Shown: positions 54,612 through 64,000 of the stretch, piece by piece
Layout of the letters: each line of letters begins with the position of its first letter
Numbering within the stretch: position 1 is the first letter of the stretch
Assembly (NCBI GenBank): GCA_009363875.1
Contig: CM018685.1
Span: 65,328,593-65,392,592 of the forward strand
Length of the DNA: 64,000 bases
Direction of reading: 5' to 3'
Source: Mikania micrantha
Lineage: Eukaryota; Streptophyta; Magnoliopsida; Asterales; Asteraceae
Notes under the pieces: generated by a model
The model's database searches: none
What the model was told of the DNA's origin: nothing
Seen by the model: the letters and a program-made list of their open reading frames with translations, nothing else
Position numbers and translations under genes: made by a program

Positions 54612-57062
54612 CATACTTTTATAACTTTGCTTTCAAATACTCTTCTCTTACATGAATTTGAACACATGATCGACTTCGTTTATAAGTGACAATACCTCTA
54701 TCAAGTAGGCTAATACCATATTATCTACACGTACATCACTTAATTAAACCTACTTTTAGGCATAGTTATTCTTATTCATTCATGCACTTTTCGTTTACAA
54801 TAAGATTTAAACTCATAATTAATATGAATTAAGGAAAAAAGACAGGTATTTAGCTAGGAATCAAACTGAACATTGAGATTAGTTTTAAATTTTTGTATTG
54901 ACAAAAGACAAATGTAGTTTGATGATAACACGTGTATATATGGTTTGATGTTTGATGATAACGGATTCAATTATCTAAAACAATATACTTGATCATGATT
55001 ATTATCAATGTTGCAGAAATCGCTAGTCGATCGGTGGGGTGGGGACTAGGGATTAATCGGCCAACTAATCGGCCTAATCGGATAGTCGGGCCTATTCGGC
55101 CTAGTCAGGGACTTTTACAACCATGATTATTATCTACTAATGTAATTGCTTTGTTGTAATATTTTCATTATATGAAAATTTAAAATTTCTTTTAAGATAT
55201 TTATAGTTAGTGGGATTATATTATGTGAAAACCCGATCTTACAGAGAAAACACTTCTATCTGAACCGTATATTTTGATTCTTAAAAATAAATATGTGATC
55301 CAAATTAAATTTGAATAAAATATTGGGTTTGAATAAACAAATCAATTTTAATGTGGTTTAATATGAACAACATGTTTATTTTCAAGATTATAATTTATAA
55401 ATGGAGAGCCCAAATATATAAAGTTTAAGAGGTTTCTCTTTAAGATATAATTTTCACATGATACAAACCATATAGTTAATAATATAATTTATATATTGTA
55501 ATTTGTAAGATATGATGTATAAACTTATCTTTTAAATTTTTTAATTATCATGAATTTACTTTTTAAATACTCAAATATTTTATGGAGATCCTAATGTCAT
55601 AATGCGCATGTAATTTATCATATCTTCCATTCTTGTATTGTTATATGCATTAAGTTATAAAAATATTAGAACAATAAAAAATGCGTACATAAAAAGACTA
55701 ACAAAACTAACCAGTATTACAATAGCCGTTTAAAAAAAAACAGTATTCCAATACACGTGGCTATGTTTGATACAAGACAGATAATTACCTGACAAACACC
55801 TGAAGAATATTGACCGAGTATAGAATGCAAGGGCAAAGCTATGTGGAGACCAAGGGGCGACCACCCCTCTTTTTTCCATCAGTAATGTTAATTTTCGAGC
55901 CACGAAAGGTTTTTTTAATTAAAAATATAGGTTTCGTCCCTCCTCGTTTAAAAATATTTAACATGTATCCGAGTCTCATAAATTTCCGCCCATTTTCTTA
56001 ACTCTCAAGCTCCGCCATTGATAGTATGAGATACACTTATGTATTATAAGACTAAGATTACGATATCTATCTCATATCATCCCTACTTTGAGAAATACAT
56101 CATTTTAACACGTCTTTGATCATATGATTGGACTAGATGCCCTTTAATTGGTATGTAATTTAGGCAATGTATACAATTCTTCATAGCTTTGATTATTAAG
56201 TTAATTGCTATCTTACTTTTTCTTTCATATACTTATTTAATTTTCTAATTATAATTGAATGTCATGTAAATTAAAAATATTTAAATTTATTAATCTAGTT
56301 TTTTATAAATTAATTGTAAAGCACACATATATGTATCACAGTTACCTCTTGACAACACTTGAAGGTCGCCTTAATTATAAGAAAATAATATGTATAAAAG
56401 AAACATTAACTTTAAAGCAAGAAAAAATGGAAGACAAGAACCCTATAATTATGCATTAGTGTTATTTATTTAATCATTGTGTGACCCAAAATCTTAAACT
56501 AAGTTAAGATGTAATCCACCATCACCTGTTTTGCTTAATGCATTAAAATAAGGTCTAACTTTTAAAATGTAATTTTTACACTTTTTAAAAGTATACTTGT
56601 ACATAATTTATTTAATTTTTTTTTAAAAAAAATGATAAAGCTTATAAATAAACATGTTTTGAACGTTGGTGATCAGATTGGCATTTAAGCCCAACTCTTC
56701 TCTTACTTCAAGAGTAAATTATCGGGATGATGTATGTGTTTTGCTACTATTTCACTCTTGCTGCCTAAGTTTTGTAAATTATTCATATGATTCAAAACTT
56801 TAAATATTTGTAACACATATAGTTATTACGTGAGAGTAATTTATTTATGTGAGAATAATTTAGTCCCCTATGGATCCGAAGAATGTTTGCACAAGCCAAG
56901 TTGTTTGAGACAAACCAACTCGATCCGAAGAATGATCTCCTATCGGATTCATTACATATGAGCCACGAGCCGCCAACACGAGCTAAACGGGTGAACTACA
57001 AAAGAAACTTTTTTTTGCTCATCGGATCAATAATTGTTATACAAGTTAGGTAATGTGTTACG
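54612..57062. other. intergenic DNA with two MITE remnants
   Basis: No gene. At 55218-55474, GTGAAAACCCGATCTTACAGAG and a loose inverse at the other end (CTCTTTAAGATATAATTTTCAC) mark a short relative of TIR element B. At 56711-56872 an AGAGTAAATTAT start and the following 'tttcactcttg' mark a partial copy of the 1351-1628 family. A GGCCTAATCGG-type stretch lies at 55020-55110. Confidence 0.5.
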
Positions 57063-57377
57063 TAGGGGTGTTCAAAATATCCGAAACCCGAAAAAACCGT
57101 ATCCGAATTCTATTTCGGGTTTTTCAGGTTGGATAATATGATTTTAGATTCAGGTCGATTCGGGTTTCGGATATGCAAAAACTGTTTTTTTGGGTCGGGT
57201 ATCTGAAAAACCCGAAAACAACAGGGTTATTTGGGTTGTTCGGATGAACGAATTCGGTTTTTTCGGGTCGGATAACATATTTTGAATTTCGGGTCGGGGT
57301 GGATTTTAGATAGACCGAAAGATTTTCCAACCCGAATAACCCGAATAACTCGTTATCCGACCCGATGAACACCCTTA
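57063..57377. mobile_element. hAT-like MITE rich in CCCGAA/TTCGGG
   Basis: The ends TAGGGGTGTTCA and (inverted) TGAACACCCTTA frame many CCCGAA and TTCGGG motifs. The minus-strand frame 57124-57372 is a by-product. No clean 8-bp duplication was found. Confidence 0.65.
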
Positions 57378-58020
57378 GTTATGATCATTTTTTACTTTTT
57401 ATTCATCTAACTTTTTTATATTATCTATTATTTAAGTGTCATATTATCACTTTTTACTATTGGTTTTTACCATGTTTACCATTGTAATGTCACTTTTAGT
57501 TATTCAACCCATTACTTTTTTACTTCACCAATCGAAACCAAGCCATGTCTTTTCTACAGCCAATCAAAATCAAACATCAAATCATGATAAATGAGGGTTG
57601 TGGTATCGAAACTTTTTATACGGTAGAAATAGGTCAGTAAACGGCGTTCTCATGGTTAATCGTAGTATATCGTGTCATTATCGCACACTAAGGGATAATT
57701 TCATACAATGGTTAGTTGATTGACCTTGTACGAATCAATATAACATTAAAAATAGAATATAATAATATATATGTTTCTAAACTTTATTAAAATCGTAAAG
57801 GTTGAATTATTTTTATGTTTGCAACAAAATTTTTTCTTTGTGCGGCCAAGGTTTAGCTCCTGACCCAATTACATTTACATCGCGGCTTCGACTCTAGATT
57901 TACGTACTAGAATTCGAAACCATTAGGTCAACCCGTATGGGATACATGGGTGTGCCCGCTGAACCCAATCCCCCTAACTCTGTAACCACCCTCACCTCCT
58001 ATCATATTTTGCTACTAGGT
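57378..58020. other. intergenic DNA, nothing recognised
   Basis: AT-rich, no coding frame. The last five bases, TAGGT (58016-58020), are the left target duplication of the TRIM element. Confidence 0.5.
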
Positions 58021-58441
58021 TGTTACGGATCAATACCATTACAAGGTATGAGACTTGTCCCACATCGGTTGTATGGGCAATTGATGTGTGGTTTATAAGT
58101 CAAATGGGCTCTCTCACCCATCAGACTAGTCTTTTTTTAGACTAGTCTTTTGGGTTGAGTTCTCCTGTTTGGCTTGTAACAATGGTATCAGAGCCAACTC
58201 GGAGTGGTGGCCCACGGAATGGTGGCCTGGAGGGAGCCAGTCGTGACCAACGAGGACGTTGGCCCTTAAGGAGGGTCGATTGTTACGGATCAATACCATT
58301 GCAAGGTATGTGACTTGTCCCACATCGGTTGTATGGGCAATTGATGTGGGGTTTATAAGTCAAATGGGCTCTCTCACCCATCAGACTAGCCTTTTTTTAG
58401 ACTAGTCTTTTGGGTTGAGTTCTCCTGTTTGGCTTGTAACA
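58021..58441 (+). mobile_element. complete TRIM retrotransposon
   Basis: Two 161-bp direct repeats (58021-58181 and 58281-58441) start TGTTACGGATC and end GGCTTGTAACA, and differ at about four positions. Between them are a primer site TGGTATCAGAGC (58183-58194, exact tRNA-iMet type), 70-odd bases without a gene and a purine tract AAGGAGGG before the second repeat. A perfect 5-bp duplication TAGGT flanks it (58016-58020 and 58442-58446). Size, structure and lack of coding capacity define a terminal-repeat retrotransposon in miniature, dependent on other elements for movement. Confidence 0.95.
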
Positions 58442-58446
58442 TAGGT

Positions 58447-59981
58447 TTATAAAACTAATTTTCATGTTTAAAATTCTAAAAAACAAAGAAACATATAATT
58501 CTTTAATTTGTTATACATATAAAAGTAGAAACATATCATTATATAAATACAATCACATTAAAAAAAGTACATTAGACATATTGTCTTATACTCTTATGGA
58601 GGTCGAATCCACTAAGAAGAGATTTTTGACTAAAAAGAGCAAGAATCAATAAAAGTTTGGCATGTAGCCTGCTAAAAATGATTAAAACAAAAATATAGTA
58701 TAAAAAACAAAATATTGTAAAAAAATCCATTACCAAAAAAAAAACAAAATTCCCTACAATATAATCAATACAAAATTAAAAAATATAGTACAAAAAATAA
58801 AAAGTAGTACAAAAAACACAAAATCCAGTACAAAAAGAAATCTAGTACAAAAAAATAATATTTTTTTTATCTAAATTATAATGACACTTGTCAAACTTGT
58901 ATAGTTATTACTATTATTAGGCAAAAATCCATTCTTATTTGATGTTTATATCCAAATTTCACATTTTGTGTTTAAGCATAAACCATTATGCTTATGATCA
59001 TTGATGCTTACGTATTCATGACACATTTTGGTCCTTGGATGGACGTCGTTTGTTTTTTTTTTTTTTTTTTTGTGTTAGTTTGTTTTTTAAGTGATCATTA
59101 AATATTTTGTATTAAAAAAAGATTTGTTTCAAATAAGTATTAAATCAATTGGTTTGAGATAAGACAACCTTATGACTTTCTAATGTAAAGGTCACGGGTT
59201 CAAGTCTCACTTATTGTTCAGAGTAAGCAAGAGGTTTTATCACAGTGAGCCTCCGGCCAGTGGGTTTCAATTGGAATGGTAGGCAGATCAGGTCATCAGG
59301 GTTGTTTGTATTTTGCAGGCATGGGTGACTTTTCAACATTTGGTTTACATCCGGAACGTTGTTATTCCTGCTCCCCTCTTCAGTCTCCACCATGGCCTGA
59401 TTGGTGATGGTTTTGAATGTGTTTTGTTAAAAGAGCTTGGTTGAAAACTGCTTTTGATACCATCTAGAAATCAATAGTATCAAGGAAGCAAGTAATTTTT
59501 GTATTATAATCAATCAATTGCTTACAATCATGTCTGCCAATAAAATAGCAGTTTACGATCAGACGTATGATATATTTGTCGTTCAAAAATTAAAACACTT
59601 CATAGTTATTAAGCCACTCATGTCCCCTTGAAAAGAGAGATGATAGACTAAACTCATGAGACCAAAAAGTCTCCATCATTGGTTTATTCTATTGCCACAA
59701 ACAGTACCCAAAGTTCAGACAGACATCAAAACAGGTAACCATGAGGTCCATGACCATGAATTAGTAGTAGCATAAATTAAAGATTTGAATTTATGAATAC
59801 AAAACCACCCCTAACTCTTTGGAGTTATTCATGGGTCAACTTGTGTGCCCACTGTCCAGTCATAACATCATGGTGATTGACCAACAAAACCAAAGAAAAG
59901 ATATTCTCACTCACCATATCGGGTTGGTTGTCGACTACTCGACTAGACCTATGTATAAACAGTAGAGGCAACTATAATACA
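58447..59981. other. intergenic DNA with a tRNA-like tract and possible retroelement remnant
   Basis: 58447-59150 is AT-rich with repeated 'gtacaaaaaa' units. At 59165-59215 a GGTCACGGGTTCAAGTC tract looks like a B-box of a tRNA-derived SINE. Just beside it a minus-strand frame of 60 residues (59211-59393) is followed upstream by TCTAGATGGTATCAAAAGC (minus, near 59460), which resembles a retrotransposon primer region. This suggests a degraded retroelement, but no domain supports it. Confidence 0.35.
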
Positions 59982-62901
59982 TCATATGGCGTAGATTCGG
60001 TCAACTTCTGAGTTGGATAACTCAGAATTGTGATGCCACGAGTTTGACCCGCTTTTTGCAATCTTCTCCCTCTTTCTCTTTGATCTAATTTTCTTCGACC
60101 TGCAGACATAATAAGTCATGGTTCCAAGAACACCTGCCATTATAATACCCCCCACAACTGTGACCAAAACGGCAGCCCATTCATATGTTCTACCAACTAC
60201 TATATAAGAAGAAGCCATAAATGCCACTGAAGTGCACACAGAAGCTAACCACATCAGCTTGTTAATCACCTCAACCACCCTTCTTTCAGCTTTTGTCTCA
60301 CCCCTAACCAGTGTAATCTGAACCACCACAACCGCTAAAGAAGTGAAAAGGGCAATGGCATTGAAGATGAAAAAGATTTTGAAAGAAGCCCGGTCCACCA
60401 CAACTGCCTTCCCGTCATCATCATCACCGCCAGGGACTGTGAAAATGGCAGCAAATGCAACTGTTGCAAACAGCACGGCCACCACAGTTACTGAATTGGT
60501 GGCATTGTTAATACCTTCTCGGTGGAGCTTTCTGAGCTCTTTAGCAATTCCATGGACGTTTTTGTTTGTTTTTCTAGTTTGCAACAGTTGGGTGTGGACA
60601 TCGTTTTTAATCTGAGTTACTGTGTTTCTTAATTCATCTCTTGGTTGGTTTAGTTCGTTTGCACGAACTGCACCACAACGCGTAAGGCAGGCTATTATAT
60701 CTGAAGACTCTTCAGATAAGGGTAGCCCTTCAGCTATGTCAAGAGCCGTTTTGAGATCTCTTGTCAGTGCATTCACATTAGCACTGGTATCAGGGAGGCT
60801 AAGCAACTCGTTTACTATCTGCAAGAACAAGAAATACAGATGATATATATATATACAAATACCATTGTGGTACCTTTAAATATTTAAGAAACTAATAAGA
60901 GTGGCTCTCGTAGTTCTCTACTTAGGGTTGTGTGCACACGCATCGGTTGTCAAAATTTCTTGTATGTAATTTCAATAATTATATATCCTATTATAAAAGG
61001 GCTAGTTAAGTAATTTTAAGATAATCAGTTTTAGGAGATATGGAACGTAATTATCATGAGTTTATAACAGCATGACACACATCCAAACATACTAAGAAAA
61101 AGAACTTAAAACAAATGAAGTACCTCGGCTCGTTTTTTTCTTGTAGCAACATGCAATGCAGTAAAACCTGACTTGTCTGGCAGCATAACAATAGCCGCAT
61201 CAGCCTCAAGTAGCAGTTTCACAACCTCACTGCTAACCCCTTTCACAGCCATATGTAACGCAGTCTGACCCTTTTTGTCGGTCCTTCTAGCCAGTAGTGG
61301 ATCTTTTTCAAGTAAAGCTTTCACAATCTCAACGTGGCCCGATCTAGCTGCTAAATGCAATGCATTTTTTCCATTGGATCTTGAAATATCTATCAAGCTA
61401 CGGTCTTTCAATAGCAGCTCTTTGACAACAGCAGTATGCCCTCTTGTAGCTGCTGTGATGAGCGGGGTTGCATTTCCTTGAGATCGTGTTTGGCATAGTG
61501 ATGGATCATGGTCAAGTAGTAGTTGGACAACAGCTGCAATTGTTGGCATAACTTCATCAAATGCTATGAAATAAAGATATTATTTATATATGTCTATAAT
61601 TTATATCTTTAGTTCTATACTCTATAGACTATATAAAAGCACAAAGATCTTAATGGGTAAGTGGTAAATCTTTAATTTCCATGAATTATCATAATTGATG
61701 ATAGAACAAAGTTAAAGAACTCTATCAATGGATCATGGTCAATTAGTAGTTAGACAACAGCTACAATTGTTAGCATAAATTCATCAATGCTATAAAAATA
61801 TTATTCAAGTACTTGTATATCTACATCTATACTTTATACAAAAGCACAAAGATCTTGACAAATCAGTGACAAATCTTTCATTCATGTGAATTATTCATAA
61901 CTGATAAAATAAAAAAAGTTCAAGAACAGAACTTTACCATCATGTCCTTGCCTAGCAGCTATATGCAAAGTGTCAAATTCTGAACGGCTTTTTCTCGTGA
62001 TTGTTTCTTTATCTGAGTACTTTAACAGCTCCTTCACAACCTCAAGGTGCCCCTTTTCAGCAGCAGTGTATAAAGCTGTTTCCCCTAACTCATTCACCTC
62101 ATTAACCACAGACGCACGTATCTCCGCAACTTCGGCATCAAAATCAGCCCCACTTAAAGTTCCCATCATTTGTGAATCAATATCATCCAAGATTTGTTTC
62201 ACAGCTGCCAGATCCCCGCGCTGGGCCGCTAGATGGAGCTCTGTATCATTATGTCTACCTGTCACTTGCTTGACATACTTCTTCTTCCCAGCCTGATCCA
62301 TACGCTTCCCAGAATTTGAAAGCACCAGTGCAGGAGCAGTTGCAGAAGATGGCGAAGGCGAAGGTGATGGTGATGGATCCCCAAGAGGATTAGGGTTTTG
62401 ATTCTGCCTTGTTAAACTCATCGGCCCCTTTTCTAATTCTCCTATTGAACAATAATTTCATAGTTACTTACTAGTTACTATCAGAAAGAGCACAATTTCA
62501 TAGTTACTTACTAGTTACTATCAGAAAGCACAACCAGACAGAAATGCATAAATTTTTACAATAACAGTTTTCTGGTCAACATATCAAAATCCATAAATTT
62601 ACAGAAAATCGATCATCATGAAGCTTCTTCATCATCACTTACTATAACTAAATTCGCAAAAGTAACACATAAACATAAAATCCGAGATAAAACGAAGAAC
62701 AGTATCGATTTCAAGCACAATTAGATCTGCTAGCACATGCTCTGGCGCTAATCTAGTTGATTATCATCTTAAAATCACCTGAGCTTCAAACTGATTGTTT
62801 TAGACCGGAAAATACAAACAAAATCGTGAATCTGCAGATAAATCATGTAATTACTGATTTTAAACAGATTGAAACTTACCTTCATCAAAGGCGGAAGCCA
62901 T
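59982..62901 (-). CDS. ITN1: ITN1-like ankyrin-repeat membrane protein (PGG domain)
   Basis: ITN1 is a plasma-membrane ankyrin protein linked in Arabidopsis to salt tolerance and ABA-dependent ROS signalling. Four coding exons on the minus strand join in frame: 62901-62880, 62441-61938, 61563-61124, 60818-59982, giving 600 residues against about 590 in Arabidopsis. The start MASAFDEGELEKGPM comes from a 22-base first exon; a later in-frame ATG at 62421 would shorten it. A Pro/Ser-rich segment and SGKRMDQAGKKKYVKQVTGR precede ankyrin repeats (about 60-335). A linker then leads to the PGG motif (451-453), in which NNATNSVTVVAVLFATVAF is the first of four membrane segments (about 431-449, 469-492, 509-530, 538-559). 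A basic C-terminal tail (KKIRSKRKREK) and SEVDRIYAI end it. No break is seen. Confidence 0.93.
61728..61935 (-). repeat. partial tandem copy of exon 3 and its flank inside ITN1 intron 2
   Basis: The stretch repeats 61498-61725 with many small changes: both contain GGATCATGGTCAA, ACAACAGCT(G/A)CAATTGTT and AAAAGCACAAAGATCTT. It therefore copies the first 60-odd bases of exon 3 and the adjoining intron. Read as the exon, the copy has an in-frame stop (TAA, minus strand, 61750-61752). It is a pseudo-exon. Confidence 0.85.
62454..62529. repeat. 40-bp tandem duplication in ITN1 intron 1
   Basis: AATTTCATAGTTACTTACTA and the following bases to TCAGAAAG are present twice with period 40, next to the exon 2 splice acceptor. 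Confidence 0.85.
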
Positions 62902-64000
62902 GATTGGATTCAGAGAAGAACTGAACAAATCGTTGAAACTGAATTAGTGATTGGTAAAGTTTTGATGGAATCTTTGTGCCAGGAATTTTGATTCGAGAGA
63001 TAGGAACACGCAGAAGATGACAATTAAAGGAAAGTGGAAAGAAAGTTCATACTCTACAACTTCCACTACATGAAGAAATTCTTAGTCCTTGAAGTTTCAC
63101 AAATCTTACACTTATTTCTAAAAGTTTTCATTCTCCCATCAAATTGGACAAATCGGTTACTAACCGATTTACTGGTCAGACTGGTTAGATCGGATTATAA
63201 AATCAAATGACGTCTAAATAGTATTAAACTAAATACAGTTTAAAAAAATAAAAAGAATATAAAAGGCTAAAATTTGGTTCGACCAATCAAATATCTTATT
63301 CAAATGGTCTAAACGATCCAATTTATCTGTTTTAATGAAAATGTTTCAAGAGATAAAACCGAACTAGCTAGATAGCTTAGTCTTGTCCAATGATAGAAAA
63401 CATTTTTTTAAAGTCAAACTAAGGTGATGCAGTCTTAATATTAAGGTATTGCACTAAGAAGCATGAATAAATAAAAAGCTTAATTTGTCTAAAAAAACTA
63501 AAAAGTATTTTTATAACTTTTGAAACGAGATCAAACAAACTATGATTGTACTTGTTTCACCGATGTTGGAACCGTATCGTCAAACTCTACGATATTTGTT
63601 TTTGGGTTTTAGATTCAATGTTTAACAATAACGTTTAGGGTTTTAATGTTGGTTTTTAACTTTTAGGTTTTTATCAATAGCCTTTAACGTTTGGTTTTAA
63701 GATTTAGGTTTTAGTATTATGGTTTATGCTTTGGGATTTACAGTTTGACAAGCCGGTTCTAATGACGTGAAAATGAGTTTGTTCGGAGTTTGTTTGGGTC
63801 AGGTTTCATTTTTAAAAAATCATTTATATCTTTTTTAGATTAAATATACTTTTTCGTGAAAGTTCTGATTTCACTGTATATATTAAGAGTAGTTTTGACG
63901 CTTGCTTGTTCTGACAACTCAAATTTAAATATAACTTATACCAGAGCATGAGTAAAACGCACTACTATATAAATACATACATTTAAATTAGAGGCGAGCA
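62902..64000. other. ITN1 upstream region and intergenic DNA
   Basis: The putative 5' UTR and promoter of the ITN1-like gene lie here, with purine-rich sequence to about 63060. No clear TATA box was chosen. Beyond that the sequence is AT-rich, with repeated GTTTAGGGTTTT-like motifs near 63610-63740 and no gene. Confidence 0.45.

Noticed and set aside
59211..59393. A small host gene on the minus strand
   Set aside because: 60 residues without a domain, next to a primer-site-like and tRNA-like tract; more likely retroelement debris, noted only as intergenic.

Overview
This window is nuclear DNA of a flowering plant. Three host genes have introns or promoters of plant type and close relatives in eudicots: the nonsense-mediated-decay factor UPF2, a membrane-associated kinase regulator (MAKR/BKI1 family) and an ITN1-like ankyrin-PGG membrane protein. 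Everything else is mostly AT-rich intergenic DNA filled with nested transposons. The repeat types (Tekay-like chromoviruses with long LTRs, TA-flanked TIR elements, Helitron ends of CTAG type) suggest an Asteraceae-like genome, but that is an impression and I cannot name a species.

Layout. 1-1.99 kb: no gene, one small foldback element. 1.99-16.56 kb: an old solo LTR with target-site duplication (TSD) ACGAG, split by a complete and very young Ty3/gypsy element of a related family (3695-15654, TSD ATATG). The young element has almost identical LTRs, an open gag-pol frame and an extra acidic ORF upstream of it. 16.7-28.7 kb: a TIR transposon that has captured a piece of a beta-ketoacyl-ACP synthase III (KAS III) gene with its introns. 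That captured exon was later split by a second, decayed gypsy element on the minus strand (17592-27612, TSD TGAAT). 28.7-32.4 kb: two more TIR or foldback elements joined end to end through (TA)n runs, one of them containing several Helitron 3' ends. 32.4-36.4 kb: small MITEs and Helitron remnants.

36.5-43.7 kb: UPF2 on the plus strand, with a leader intron, a short upstream ORF and 16 coding exons encoding 1178 residues; it looks intact. 43.7-48.1 kb: intergenic, with MITEs. 48.1-49.2 kb: the intronless MAKR-family gene, followed at once by a Mutator-type MITE. 50-59.9 kb: intergenic, with a foldback MITE, a Mutator-like element with about 0.5-kb inverted arms packed with GC-rich motifs, several MITEs and a complete 421-bp TRIM retrotransposon. 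59.98-62.90 kb: the ITN1-like gene on the minus strand, four coding exons and 600 residues, intact, with a partial tandem copy of exon 3 in its second intron. 62.9-64 kb: upstream DNA without a recognisable gene.

The host genes do not form a pathway; they act separately in mRNA surveillance, receptor-kinase signalling and salt/ABA-linked membrane signalling. The most unusual items are the KAS III-carrying TIR element with palindromic-motif arrays, the motif-studded Mutator-like element, the upstream acidic ORF and tRNA-like block in the young gypsy element, and the UPF2 leader with its uORF.
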